DNA from: Paroedura picta
Lineage: Eukaryota; Chordata; Lepidosauria; Squamata; Gekkonidae
Length of the DNA: 64,000 nt
Assembly: GCF_049243985.1 (NCBI RefSeq)
Contig: NC_135371.1
Coordinates: forward strand, 2,133,501 to 2,197,500
Reading direction: 5' to 3'
Shown here: positions 23,195-33,347 of the stretch, one piece after another
How positions within the stretch are numbered: position 1 is the stretch's first letter
Layout: each line of letters starts with the position of its first letter
The notes under the pieces: model-generated
Databases searched by the model: none
Told to the model about the DNA's origin: nothing
The model's input: only the letters and a program-made list of their open reading frames with translations
Translations under genes and position numbers: made by a program

Positions 23195-24732
23195 CTAAAA
23201 TCCAAAGGGTTTTGTGTGGGTTCCTAAATGCTTGTGAAGATGGCCACTTTGACTGAACCTCTTTCCACATTCTAAACACTGAAAAGGTTTCTCCCCCGTG
23301 TGGATTGTTTGATGCCGATGGAGAAGGCCACTCTGACTGAATCTCTTTCCACAGTCTGAGCATTCAAAAGGTTTCTCCCCTGTGTGGATTCTTAGGTGCT
23401 TTTGAAGACTACATCTGTAACTGTATCTTTTTCCACATTCTGAGCATTCAAAAGGTTTCTCTCCTGTGTGGATTCTTTGATGCTGTTGAAGAGCACCACT
23501 CTGACTGAATCTCTTTCCACATTCTGAGCATTCAAAAGATTTCTCCTCTGTGTGGATTCTTAGGTGATGTTGAAGACTATATCTCTGACTGAATCGCCTT
23601 CCACACTCTGAGCATTCAAATGGTTTCTCTCCCGTGTGGGTTCCTAAATGCTTGTGAAGATGGCCACTTTGACTGAATCGCTTTCCACATTTTGAGCATT
23701 CAAAAGGTTTTTCCCCTGTGTGGGTTCTTCGATGCACCAGGAGATCGCAATTCTGACTGAATCTCTTTCCACACTCGGAGCATTCAAATGGCTTCTCCTT
23801 TGTGTGGGTTCGTAGGTGCCTTTGAAGGTCACAATTTCGGCGGAATTTCTTTTGACATTCTGAGCATTCAAAAGGTTTCTCTCCTGTGGGGGCCCTTATA
23901 TGCTGTTGCAGATGGCCACTCTGACTAAATCTCATTCCAAAATCTAAATCTTCAAAAGGTTTCTCCCCCGTGTGGATTATTTCATGCTGTAGAAGATTAG
24001 CAAGGTGACTGAATTCCTTTCCACATTCTGAGCGTTCAAATGGTTTCTCACCTGTGTGGGTTCTTTGATGATGCTGAAAATTGCTCCTATTACTCAGTCT
24101 CTTTCCACACTCTGAACATTCAAACGGTTTCTCCCCTGTGTGGGTTTTTTGGTGCAGAAGAAGCTGTGATCTGTATTTAAAGTACTTTCCACACCGAAAG
24201 CATTTACAGGCCTTCATCATAACGTACCTTGAGAAACGTCCATTAACCTGTTTTCTGCAAGAGGAGATTCCACTCTCTGAGCTAATAAATGGCTTCGCTC
24301 CTGAATGAATGCTTTGGTGGTTAATAAGGTCTGATTTCTGTGAGAAAGTCTCACCACAGTCTGAGCGGCTATCATGTTCCTCTCCTGCATGTGTTTGTTG
24401 ATGTTTAAAGAGCTCTGCTCTGTAAAGGAATCTCTTTCCACACTCCAGGCATTGATGGGTCTCCTTTCCACTGTGCATTCGCAAATGGGTATTATATTTG
24501 GTTTGATCCGATAAGTCCATTTCACCCTCCAAGCACTCATATGTTTCCTCCACCATGTGAATTTCTTCATGGAAATCTCCCCCTTGACAAGGAATGGGTT
24601 GATCCCTCTTCTGGACTGTGTGGTTTCCTTTCTGCCACTGAGATCTGCCTTGATTCCCAAATTTTCCTTTCACATCTTCATCCGATGACAAATGATGCAG
24701 TTCCTCGTCCTCCTCAGTCCTCTGTCCATCCC
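23195..24732 (-). CDS. Gene C zinc-finger exon (SCAN-ZNF, about 15 fingers)
   Basis: Final exon of a SCAN zinc-finger gene. The acceptor TTATTCCAACAG precedes 24732; the exon enters in phase 1 and reads [20 protein letters not shown], then about 15 C2H2 units of [10 protein letters not shown] type. Several are damaged: [10 protein letters not shown] and [10 protein letters not shown] lack cysteines, and [10 protein letters not shown] is degenerate. The last unit ends HTKPFGF-stop after a small deletion in the linker. Coding exons 28124-27699, 27469-27385 and 24732-23195 join in phase to 2049 nt, 682 residues. No KRAB exon was found on this strand between 24.7 and 28.2 kb. Predicted transcription factor that dimerises through SCAN. 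Confidence 0.9.
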
Positions 24733-24881
24733 CTGTTGGAATAAAGGCAAAGTTTCTGTTATTACCCACACAGGGGAGTCTGATCTGCACTTAAAATTCC
24801 AGCCACCTTAATGCGTCAGAGGCTGGTTCCTGCACTCCACTGAAACGTACAATAATATACACGTTGAAAGTGGTTTTCCAC

Positions 24882-24979
24882 TTGTTCCTGAGGTCCAACA
24901 CTTAAGTCTCCTCCAGCCTCTTCATTTTGGACTTTTTCCAAAGAGAACCCCTGGAATTCCCCAAGTAGTTCCTCTACAT
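24882..24979 (-). pseudogene. Gene C linker exon, out of phase
   Basis: The acceptor CCACCAGCAG precedes DVEELLGEFQGFSLEKVQNE. The likely donor is CAGGAACAA|gtgg, weaker than the CAG|gtggg seen in the gene G relic. The 98-bp exon enters in phase 1 but would leave in phase 0 and shift the finger exon, so it is probably skipped. Confidence 0.6.
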
Positions 24980-25428
24980 CTGCTGGTGGAATCAAGAATA
25001 AAGCCCCGGCCCAACTCAGGCAAGAGAGAAGTTCTCCACCGCCTCCCCCCCCCAAAAAAAAACCCTTTGCTGTAAGCTAGGGAGAAGCATTTAGTTGCCA
25101 ACTGAAGATAAGCATTGATGACCCTGTCCCCACATTCAGCCTGCCTTTTCTTGACTAAGTCCCCCCCCCCTTCTTTCCTTATTTATCATGCAACTTCTGC
25201 ACTAATCATACAAGAGCCATATCTGGTGGGGCTCCACCAAAGGGCCTTTTCCCCAAGGACCTAAGTGGTTCCCACCTGGATATCCTGGCGTGAAGAGCAA
25301 CCCAAATAATCAAGACAGCCCCAGCCATTCCTCCCTTATCTGAAGTGCTGGGCAGGAAGACTTCTTCCCCCACTCCATCATGTACTCAGCCATCCACTGG
25401 TCTGGCCAAACTCTCAGTCTCTCTAAAG

Positions 25429-26125
25429 CTGTGGTTCTCAACCTTCCTAATGCCACGACCCTTTAATACAGTTCCTCATGTTGTGGTGACCTCCCAACCA
25501 TAAAACTATGCAAGGGTTCTTTCACAGAAATTGAACCAAAACTGACCCATGGCATGAAGATCCACTGTTCATGATTGAAGAAGAAGAAGAAGAAGAAGAA
25601 GAAGAAGAAGAAGAGTTGGTTCTTATATGCCGCTTTTCCCTACCCGAAGGAGGCTCAAAGCGGCTTACAGTTGCCTTCCCATTCCTCTCCCCACAACAGA
25701 CACCCTGTGGGGTGGGTGAGGCTGAGAGAGCGCTGATATCACTGCCCGGTCAGAACAGTTTTATCAGTGCCGTGATGAGCCCAAGGTCACCCAGATGGTT
25801 GCATGTGGGGGAGCGCAGAATCGAACCTGGCATGCCAGATTAGAAGTCCGCACTCCTAACCACTACACCAAACTGGCTCTCCAGGATATAAATTAGGTAT
25901 ATTGGATATAAATTGGGGTTTTCCCGGGGTTCATCAGTTCAGTTCTGTCTCTTGATTTCACTCTTTTCCGCTGCTCCAGACGGACAAATGTTCTATCTCA
26001 ATCTACCTCGCAAGCCTGTTGTGTGGATGGCACCCCCCCAGCCAAGCTGCTTGCCCTGCCACAACCCCTGTGCAAGGGTCATTTGACCCCCAGAGGGGTC
26101 CCAACCCCCAGGCTGAGATCCACTG
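25429..26125. mobile_element. SPIN-like hAT element with a SINE inside
   Basis: The left end CTGTGGTTCTCAACCTTCC and following AATGCCACGACCC, GTTCCTCATGTTGTGGTGAC match the SPIN/Charlie-type hAT end. The right end (complement of CAGTGGATCTCAGCCTGGG) is the other terminus. It is flanked by CTCTAAAG at 25421-25428 and 26126-26133. It has no open transposase. SPIN elements are known for horizontal transfer among tetrapods; assignment to SPIN itself is from memory. Confidence 0.75.
25571..25880 (-). mobile_element. tRNA/MIR-like SINE nested in the hAT element
   Basis: A minus-orientation full copy with a long (GAA)n tail complement at 25575-25614 and the tRNA-like head at the right end. Confidence 0.85.
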
Positions 26126-26133
26126 CTCTAAAG

Positions 26134-26430
26134 CAGTGGTCCCCAACCTGCGGGCCGCGGCCCGATGCCGGGCCGCGAAGGCCATGGCGCCGGGCCGCGG
26201 CTCCCTCTCCCCGCCCCCCCCCCGCAGTAAAAAACTTCCCAGGCCGCAAGCTTGCGGCCGGGGAAGCTTCTTACTGCGGGAGGGCGGGGAGAGGGAATCA
26301 GAGCCGCGCCCGCACATCGCGGAAGTGCCGCGCATGCATGATTTCGGCCGTGCATGACGCATTCACACATGCGCAATGCGCGGCCCGCTGCCCTGCCGGT
26401 CCCCAGCCTCAGAAAGGTTGGGGACCACTG
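26134..26430. mobile_element. Second hAT element, abutting the first
   Basis: Starts CAGTGGTCCCCAACC and ends in the complement (GGTTGGGGACCACTG). It is GC-rich and non-coding. It is flanked by CTCTAAAG at 26126-26133 and 26431-26438. The left copy is also the right duplication of the preceding hAT. Confidence 0.9.
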
Positions 26431-26439
26431 CTCTAAAGG

Positions 26440-27384
26440 AACACTTCTCCTTGAGACTTTAGTAACACAAAAGAAGAAAAACTCCCATTCACAACGCACA
26501 CAAAAAATGCCTCTCATCTCCAGAGAAGATGGTCTTTTCGTCACTCCCACATTCTAAAATCAACACCTTTTCTCCTCTTCAGTCTGAGCAGAAATGTATA
26601 AAAATTATTCCTCAGGCCATTCAACCTGGAGCAGGTTTGGGACCCCAGCCTGTCCCCTCAGCTATACAGCTGAATTCCCTACTTTTCCATCCAATTCTGC
26701 TCCCCCAGAGCTGCCCAGCTGTCCTTGGGAAGCCGGCCTGCATGTCTCTGATTCTTCCCTATTATTTTCCCCCTTAGGAGCAGGAAGATTGTCAGCGGGA
26801 AGGATTTAAACTTGGTTCACGTGTGCATTCTTTCCTTTCTGTAGCTCTTCTCTTTTTATTTACCAGATCTAACCTGGTTCTCTTTTGTTAAGAGATTTCT
26901 GTTCTGGTTTAAGAAGCTCACACCCTGGTAGGCATAGGATTACCGTCTTGGAAATTAATACCCCACGCTGCATGTGTTTTCTCTTTGCTTGCTCTGTGTA
27001 ACATCTTCTTGTTGATGACAGCCAAGTCCAGAACTACAAAGATTAGGCCTGAATGCTTTAGATAAAGACAGAAGAGTGTGTGTGTGTGTGGGGGGGGATT
27101 GTGCCCTGGCCCCCCAAATTGATGACTGATCTCCTGGGGCCACTCTTTGGATCCGGTCCCTGCTGAAGCCACAGCCTCCTGCCTCCAGGCACCCCAACCG
27201 GAGGGAAGGTCTGCTGTGCCAGGAGAAGGCCAGTGGGAGAAAAGAGAAGGCCAAACCTTTGTTTACACTGAACAGACATTTTAAACTATTTCCATCAAAA
27301 AGTTACATGAAAGCTGCATTTCTTTCTTCCACCAAACCATTTCCCTGTGTGCCCCAATGCCATCTGGCCAAAAGGAGGCCTTAC
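26440..27384. other. Gene C intron, no exon recognised
   Basis: A (TG)n run near 27076-27090. No KRAB or linker exon seen. Confidence 0.5.
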
Positions 27385-27469
27385 CAGGTGAGAGGGCCTC
27401 CTGGCCATGATCCTGAGATCCTTCTCCCTCAGAGAACTTTGCTTCAGGCTTCACTGATGGTCCCCACAC
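27385..27469 (-). CDS. Gene C exon after SCAN
   Basis: An 85-bp exon between TGCTATTCCAG and CACCTG|gtaagg. It reads VWGPSVKPEAKFSEGEGSQD and ends EALSPG. It enters in phase 0 and leaves in phase 1, linking the SCAN exon to the finger exon. The paralogous exon of gene E (39837-39951) reads [19 protein letters not shown] and is 30 bp longer. It is an acidic, unstructured linker. Confidence 0.8.
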
Positions 27470-27698
27470 CTGGAATAGCAGAAAAACAGAGAAGGGATGG
27501 AACAGCCCAAGGAGACCCAGTCTACCCCACTCCCAGGTCCCTCATCCCTGTATCGATCAGCAGAACTCATTCCATGAGGGCAAGAATCAGGGTTGGGTTT
27601 TCTTCCAAGCCAAGTGAGTTCCCTCCAGGTAGGAATATCTGGCCAGAAAGCCTTAGGATAAAGCTGTTGCTCAAACTGAGTGCAGGAAACCCCCTCAC

Positions 27699-28170
27699 CT
27701 GCTCGGCCTGCCTCTTCTCCTCTGCCTGGCTCAGGAGGAAGCCTTCGGCTAGGGCCACCGCCTGGGCGCTGCTCTCTGGCCCACATCCTCTCACCCAGCC
27801 CTGCATCTCCTGGGGCAGGAGGGCCAGGAACTGCTCCAGGATCACCAGGTCCAGGATCTGCTGCTTGGTGTGCCTCTCTGGCTTCAGCCAGTGGCTGCAA
27901 AGTCCATGGAGCATTCGGCAAACCTCTCGGGGCCCTTCGGCTTCATGGTAGCGGAACTGCCGGAAGCATTGGCTGCGTACTTCTGCAGTCATAGTGTCCT
28001 GAACTAAGATCTCTGGAGCAGCTCTTTCCCAGAATTCAGCAAACCTCTCTGCTTGAACAGGATGGGGACCTTTGCTTGATCTCTTGCCAGTTCCAGGTTC
28101 TTCTGAGTCCTTGTGCTCTTCCATCTTCTTCCCTTCAGTTGCCTCCGACTTGGGATAGAGACCCTTCCCC
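27699..28170 (-). CDS. Gene C SCAN-domain exon
   Basis: The acceptor ATAGTTACAG precedes 28170; the start ATG is at 28124 ([10 protein letters not shown]). The SCAN domain covers residues of about 35-125 with the typical string [32 protein letters not shown] and [16 protein letters not shown]. It ends AEQ|gtgagg in phase 0. SCAN domains mediate homo- and heterodimers between SCAN-ZNF proteins, so this product could pair with gene E's. Confidence 0.93.
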
Positions 28171-28879
28171 CTGTAACTATGAAGGGGAAGAGGAAAATAT
28201 ATCAAAATGCCAGAAAAACCCCTGAAAGAACCAACGACATCACTGGTGTAATTGTACAGCTAACCAGAAATTTGAAAAGCGCCACTGAAGGAAAGTGTAA
28301 ATGTTAACAAGAACTTCAAAATGATGCAGAATTACCTAGGAGGCTACACCTTACATACATTTTAAAAATTACATAATAGAATCCTACTTAGAATAAAGTA
28401 GCCCAGTCTAGCCTTATATATATCCACATGACTTTGGGACTCACCTTGGACAGAACTTCCCTCTTAAACAGTTCAATTATCTGTAGTTTGCAGAAAAGTG
28501 GGAGCCCCCTGACCTCTTCAAGCAGGCCAGTCCACAGTTGGGGGGGGAGCCAGGTTTCATTCTCCACTCCTCCTTTTCATGCAATCAACTGGTTGACCTC
28601 AGGCTAGGCACAGTTCTGTTAGAGCTGTTCTCACAGAGCAGTTCTCTCAGAACTCTCTCATCCCCACCTAACCTCACAGAATATCTGTTGCGGGGAGAGG
28701 GAGGCAAGGCGATAGTAAGCCGTTTCGAGACTCCCTTGGGGTTGCGAAAAAGGGGTTATAAAACCCCACTCTTCTTCTGCCGCTCATTGCAATGTATAGG
28801 GCGAACTGCATTGGAAGCCTTAGGAGATGGAGCGGTTAAGAAATGCAATAATAATAATACATTTTACTCCGTGACTTAC
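28171..28879 (-). other. Gene C first intron
   Basis: Between exon 1 (donor at 28880) and the SCAN exon. Contains degraded MIR-like or tRNA-SINE sequence around 28600-28850 in the plus strand. No exon. Confidence 0.4.
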
Positions 28880-29340
28880 TCGTGAGTAAAGCTTCCCGGG
28901 ATCCAGCCGCGAGGCTCTTCCCCCCTGTGGGAACTCTGAAGCCCTCCCCGGCTTCTCCGGCCCTTCAATAACAAAGCCTCTCCTCCTCCCCCCCGCCCGC
29001 CTCGCTGGGCCTCTCTAGGGAGCCACTCGCGCACTTTAACCCCTTCAGCGCCCCCCGCCCGCCTCGCTGGGCCTCTCTAGGGAGCCACTCGCGCACTTTA
29101 ACCCCTTCAGCGCCCCCCGCCCGCCTCGCTGGGCCTCTCTAGGGAGCCACTCGCGCACTTTAACCCCTTCAGCGCCCCCCGCCCGCCTCGCTGGGCCTCT
29201 CTAGGGAGCCACTCGCGCACTTTAACCCCTTCAGCGCCCCCGCCCGCCTCGCTGGGCCTCTCTAGGGAGCCACTCGCGCACTTTAACCCCTTCAGCGCCT
29301 CACTGCCCCAGACAGCCCCTCCCAGGGAAGGAGGGAGCGA
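28880..29340 (-). promoter_or_regulatory. Gene C promoter and noncoding exon 1
   Basis: CpG-rich. On the minus strand it carries repeats of GGGGTTAAAGTGCGCGAG followed by CCCTAGAGAGGCCC, then AGGCTTTGTTATTGAAGG, GGCTTCAGAGTT and a donor CTCACGA|gtaagt ending the exon at 28880. The same order is found at gene B, gene E and 48 kb. No TATA box. Confidence 0.7.
28994..29299. repeat. Five 62-bp tandem repeats of the promoter core
   Basis: Five head-to-tail units (starts of the GGGCC block at 29007, 29069, 29131, 29193, 29254) almost identical; the last is 1 bp shorter. Each unit contains one whole promoter core, so the minisatellite is made of promoter sequence. Confidence 0.95.
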
Positions 29341-29417
29341 GACTGAGCCTAAACTGGACGGGGTCTTTGCTTCGCACACTCAGCTACACACAACAAAACC
29401 ACAGCTACACACAGACA

Positions 29418-29618
29418 GAGTGTAAGAAACATGGAGGAAAACCTTTTTTGCTACCCAGAAGTTTCCAGTGCCAGTCTCTCTGGAGGGAGCCTGCCTCTGG
29501 ATTGATGTCAGGACACAAGTCAGGTTCCTGGGATTTCTCCAGGAAAGCTCTCCCCCTTGTCCCCAGACAGTTTTTATTGGGGGCGGGAGGTCACACCTTC
29601 CTTGACTGTCCACCCTCC
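29418..29618 (+). repeat. Inverted repeat, left arm
   Basis: 201 bp matching the reverse complement of 30706-30906 with three mismatches that I counted (about 98.5%). Spacing is about 1.1 kb. It lies between the promoters of C (minus) and D (plus). Confidence 0.93.
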
Positions 29619-29989
29619 AAAGGGCGCAGGGGGCCATTGCTTGGTCTCCTCTCCTGCCACCCACATCCTTCAAGGTGCAGCCGGGGATTTGGGGGTGGCT
29701 CTCCCGGACCCTTCCCTCTGACCCCTCCAGCACCATCCCCAGGGCTCCGGGAGGACCACTGCAGCAAAGGCTGCCCAGAGGCCGGACAATGGGACCTTCA
29801 CATCCAGCTGGGATCAGGAGCCTGGAAGAGGGAGGCTTTGGGCGCGACTCAGCAGAACCCATTCAAGTGAAAATCCCGAAGAATCAGACGAGAGGCCCAG
29901 ATGAAGCAGAAGTAAAAATATATAGCTGCAAATACAGGAAGACCCGAGACACATCTTCAACTTCAGCAAAGCTGACCCACCCCTTAAGC

Positions 29990-30085
29990 CAGGGGTAGTC
30001 AACCTGTGATCCAGCGTTTGCTGGCAGGAGCTCATGGGAATTGTAGTCCATGAACATCTGGAGGACCACAGGTTGACTACCCCTG
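29990..30085. mobile_element. Palindromic hAT miniature element, copy 2
   Basis: CAGGGGTAGTCAACC at the left and its complement at the right, with the middle of the left half deleted. Flanks CCTTAAGC and TCTTAAGT look like a diverged 8-bp duplication. Confidence 0.85.
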
Positions 30086-30705
30086 TCTTAAGTAATATTT
30101 CTTGTGACATTACAGCTTCCTTTTTTTCATTGGTCCATCAAGTTCTCAGGGCAAGTGTTTGACTCCTCCCACTAGACTGAGCCGATTCTCTCACCAGGTG
30201 GAATTGTCGTAAAGTTTGCTGACTGAACAATCTCCTGGGAACAGCCTCTCCCCAGAGCCTTCCTCCAGACACCTGCACAGTCCTAACCTGCAACAGCTCT
30301 ACTGAAAAGCTATAGCCCACCCCCAACCCCGTCCCATGCGATAGATTTCCTTTGTTCCCCAACACACACATGGAAGTCAGGCAAACTGTAACATCCTCTG
30401 GGACTTCTGTGAAACGGAGGTCAAGCTTATAAAGCTTATTAAAGCTTATAAAACAATATTGCTAAATCTATTTTTATAGTCCCACAAAACAAAACTTCCC
30501 TCTTTGCTCTGCCTGGGATTCTGTGAAGTCTAAAGGCTATGCACAGATGTATCCCCCTGTTCAGAAAATGATATTGGTTTAAATCATGAACCCAGCCCCA
30601 AGTTCATTTTGACAGCATGGAGTAGGCCAGAAGGTTTGGGCATCCCTCAGAGGGGAGGAGGGAGCTCAGGGGCTTCCAGCAGGGTCAGGGACGGCCAGAA
30701 GGGGA
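30086..30705. other. Between genes C and D; nothing recognised
   Basis: No exon or repeat identified, apart from short AAAGCTTATA repeats near 30422-30450. Confidence 0.4.
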
Positions 30706-30906
30706 GGAGGGTGGACAGTCAAGGAAGGTGTGACCTCCCGCCCCCAATAAAAACTGTCTGGGGACAAGGGGGAGAGCTTTCCTGGAGAAATCCCAGGAAC
30801 CTGCCTTGTGTCCTGACCTCAATCCGGAGGCAGGCTCCCTCCAGAGAGACTGGCACTGGAAACTTCTGGGTAGCAAAAAAGGTTTTCCTCCATGTTTCTT
30901 ACACTC
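30706..30906 (-). repeat. Inverted repeat, right arm
   Basis: Partner of 29418-29618. Its right end stops 4 bp before the acceptor of gene D's start-codon exon, so it supplies that intron's 3' part. Confidence 0.93.
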
Positions 30907-30910
30907 CCAG

Positions 30911-30996
30911 GAAGCAGCGGAAAGACACCTCTGATCCTTCCTCCCTTGTCTTCTCTGTGTGGGGATGGGAAAACAGTCACCATGAAGCCTTCTCAG
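30911..30996 (+). CDS. Gene D start-codon exon
   Basis: The acceptor ACACTCCCAG precedes GAAGCAGCGGAAAGACACC, the same start as gene F's exon at 57069. ATG at 30982 gives M-K-P-S-Q and the donor CAG|gtaatg leaves in phase 0. Confidence 0.7.
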
Positions 30997-31359
30997 GTAA
31001 TGAGGGACTCGCTGGGGTCCCACCTTTCAGGGAATGGGGAGCAGTAATCTGCCTCTGGCCTGATCCTACTGACCCCATATCTCCCTCCTTCTGCGTAGCC
31101 AAGCGTTCCTCTCTCCAGAAGGGCCTTCCTCCCAGAGGTCAAGCATGCAGGTCCCTTCTGTGTGGGAGGAAACCGGAGCAGAGTGTGGGCTGGGGGTGCC
31201 CTGGGAGTGCTGGACACTCGAGGAGAGCAGGGAGGGAGAAGCCCCAGGGCCCTGATGGCTGCTGCTGTTCAGAAACCATTTGAATGCCCATGTTGTGGAT
31301 CAGTGCTGGAAAGAACGGTCTTCTTCCTCCTCCTCCTCCTCCTCCTCCTCCTCCTCCAG

Positions 31360-31486
31360 GGTCCGGTGTCCTTTGAGGAGGTGGCCGTGTATTTCACCTA
31401 GGGGGAGTAGGCCCTGCTGAGCCCAGCCCAGAGAGCGCTCTACAAGGAAGTCATGCTGGAGAACTTTGGGATCGTGGCCTCTGTGG
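31360..31486 (+). pseudogene. Gene D KRAB-A exon with two stop codons
   Basis: A 127-bp exon with normal splice sites (a long TCC repeat then CAG; GTGG|gtaagg). It reads [13 protein letters not shown][36 protein letters not shown]. Both stops are TAG at tryptophan positions that read TGG in gene F (FTWGEW). Splicing and frame are otherwise perfect, so loss looks recent. The finger exon could only be made by a downstream start or a KRAB-less transcript. Confidence 0.92.
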
Positions 31487-32486
31487 GTAAGGCTCCCTCT
31501 CTTCCTCTCTCTCACCCCTTGATGCTGGGAAGTGAGGCTCCTCCTCCTCTGTTGTGATGCTTTTTGTAAAGTTTTGTGGGATGTTTTTGCTGATAAATCT
31601 CTCAGGTACGTTCTGACTTGGATGTGAAGCCCCCCCCCCCCCCCGGGCTCTGCATCCCTGAAATGTTCAGGGGCAAAAGTTGGCATCAGGCGATGGGCTT
31701 TGAACGGATTTAAATGGTTCCTTACTAGAAAGATTTCAGAAGTGTCCTCTTGGAAGTCAGTGGTCTCCATGATTGGGTTTTTCCTGTGGGGTCCCAGGCA
31801 GCCCCCTGAGTTCTCAAGCCCTTAGGAAAAACAAGGCCTTCCCATGGAATTAATTCTCTCCAACATGCTGGTGGCACCCAGTCCTGTGGCTTGGGAAGGC
31901 CACGGAGACCTTGAAAAGGCTCTGCAGGTTTCTGCCTCCCCCCAGGCTCAGGAAGATTGGGGGTCCCTGTTCTGGACAGAGCTGTCTTCTGTTGTGCCTG
32001 GTCCCTGTTCCTGTTTTGCTCTACTTCACCCAGTGGGAAGTAGTTCTTCACGTCAGGCATCTGGAATGCCCCTTGACATGACTCATACATATATTTTTCA
32101 GCATTTTTCAAGTATATGTAGATGAATAATATTGCCATTTGTTTAAAAACGTGACTGAGTTCTTCATAGCTTTTTGCCACTGTGGACTTCTTCCAGTTGA
32201 CTGATCCAGTCAGAGCACTGCTGTGGGCTCCACAGAATCAAGGCTAGAGGGGAAGGCCATTGTGCTTCCCTCCGTCAGTGGCATGAGCGATCCAGCTCGG
32301 TACTTCTTTACGCAGAAAGGGATACAAAGGCGGCATTCACTGCCATGGGGTGCAGCGATGGACACAGGCACAGACAGCTTAGACAGGGGATTAGACAGAT
32401 TCATGCAGGATAGGTTGGCCAGTGGCTATTGACCTCCACGCTCAGGGGAGAATTCTAACCTTGGCCCTTCTTCTTCCTGATAAAAG
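31487..32486 (+). other. Gene D intron
   Basis: Contains CR1/L2-type 3' sequence at about 32195-32435 ('GACAGATTCATGCAGGATAGG'-like block, partial). No additional exon. Confidence 0.5.
32195..32435 (+). mobile_element. CR1/L2-type LINE fragment
   Basis: Plus-strand reading with 'CTTTACGCAGAAAGGGATAC' and 'GGGATTAGACAGATTCATGC', typical of CR1/L2 3' regions. A related piece lies at about 39975-40170. Confidence 0.55.
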
Positions 32487-32546
32487 GGCCCGTGACATCC
32501 CAACCTGGCCTCATATCATGGCTGGAAGGAGAAGACGGCATCAAAG
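32487..32546 (+). CDS. Gene D KRAB-B exon
   Basis: A 60-bp phase 1-1 exon between TGATAAAAG and CAAAG|gtgaga. It reads GPVTSQPGLISWLEGEDGIK, a KRAB B box (consensus ...PDLISxLE...). It remains open although the A-box exon upstream has stops. The equivalent exon in gene F is at 53966-54025. Confidence 0.82.
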
Positions 32547-32704
32547 GTGAGAAGTGATTTTAATTCCCCACACATCAATTTGAGGCTCAACCTGGGAGAA
32601 AGAGACTGGGTCTCTAGATATTCTCAGCGGCCATGCCGTGGAGCAGATGGTCCCAGAATCTGGCAGGAGGGGAGGCAAATCTGTACTAGGTCCTCAGTAG
32701 CATG

Positions 32705-33035
32705 CCTTTTTGGTCCTGGCTCCTACCTGCTGGAATGAGCTCCCAGAAGAGCTGAAGGTCCAGATGGATTTCTCGCAGTTCCACAGCTCTTCCACCAGGC
32801 ATTTGGTTGAGGCCAGGTGGTGGAAAATCTATCGGGTCCCCCCACTAACCACCCCACCTTATGATGGGAGGTAGCGTTTCTAGCCATTCTGCTGCAGGAG
32901 GAGGGCTTGGTTGGGTGAAGTTAGTTTGTCTCTGGTTTTAAATTGTATTTTTACCTGTTGTGAATGACCTCAAGTTGGCTGGCCAGGAGGGGCGGTATAT
33001 AACACTAATAATTTATTTAATTAATTAATTACATC
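32705..33035 (+). mobile_element. L2 LINE 3' end
   Basis: Reads 'TGGAATGAGCTCCCAGAAGA' then 'GGGGCGGTATATAACA' and an ATTTATTTAATTAATTAATT tail, typical L2. Confidence 0.75.
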
Positions 33036-33347
33036 ACATCAGGCCAAAAACTACCTGGGTTCTGACATTTCTCACAGACCTGGGAGGGACGAATAAATAA
33101 TCTGTGACCTACATCATTCCACTCCCTGACTTATCACTTCCTTTTCATTTGCAGGCTATGTCAGGGAAGGAGTAACTTTCCTAGGGAAATGCTATTTCTC
33201 TTTTCCTCCAGAATCTGGACATTTCCAAGCAAGACTTGAAAGTGTGTCTAGGCAAAAAGCCTTTAAACTCATGAACGTATTTCAATTTCTAATGTTTCTG
33301 CTCCATTATTTAAAGTTTTCATACTCAGTTTTTCTTTCTTTCAGCAG

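Noticed and set aside
28994-29299. CRISPR-like array
   Set aside because: The repeats are directly adjacent without unique spacers and the genome is vertebrate; it is a minisatellite.
29107-29379. Repetitive peptide frame on the minus strand
   Set aside because: It is only the translation of the 62-bp tandem promoter repeats.
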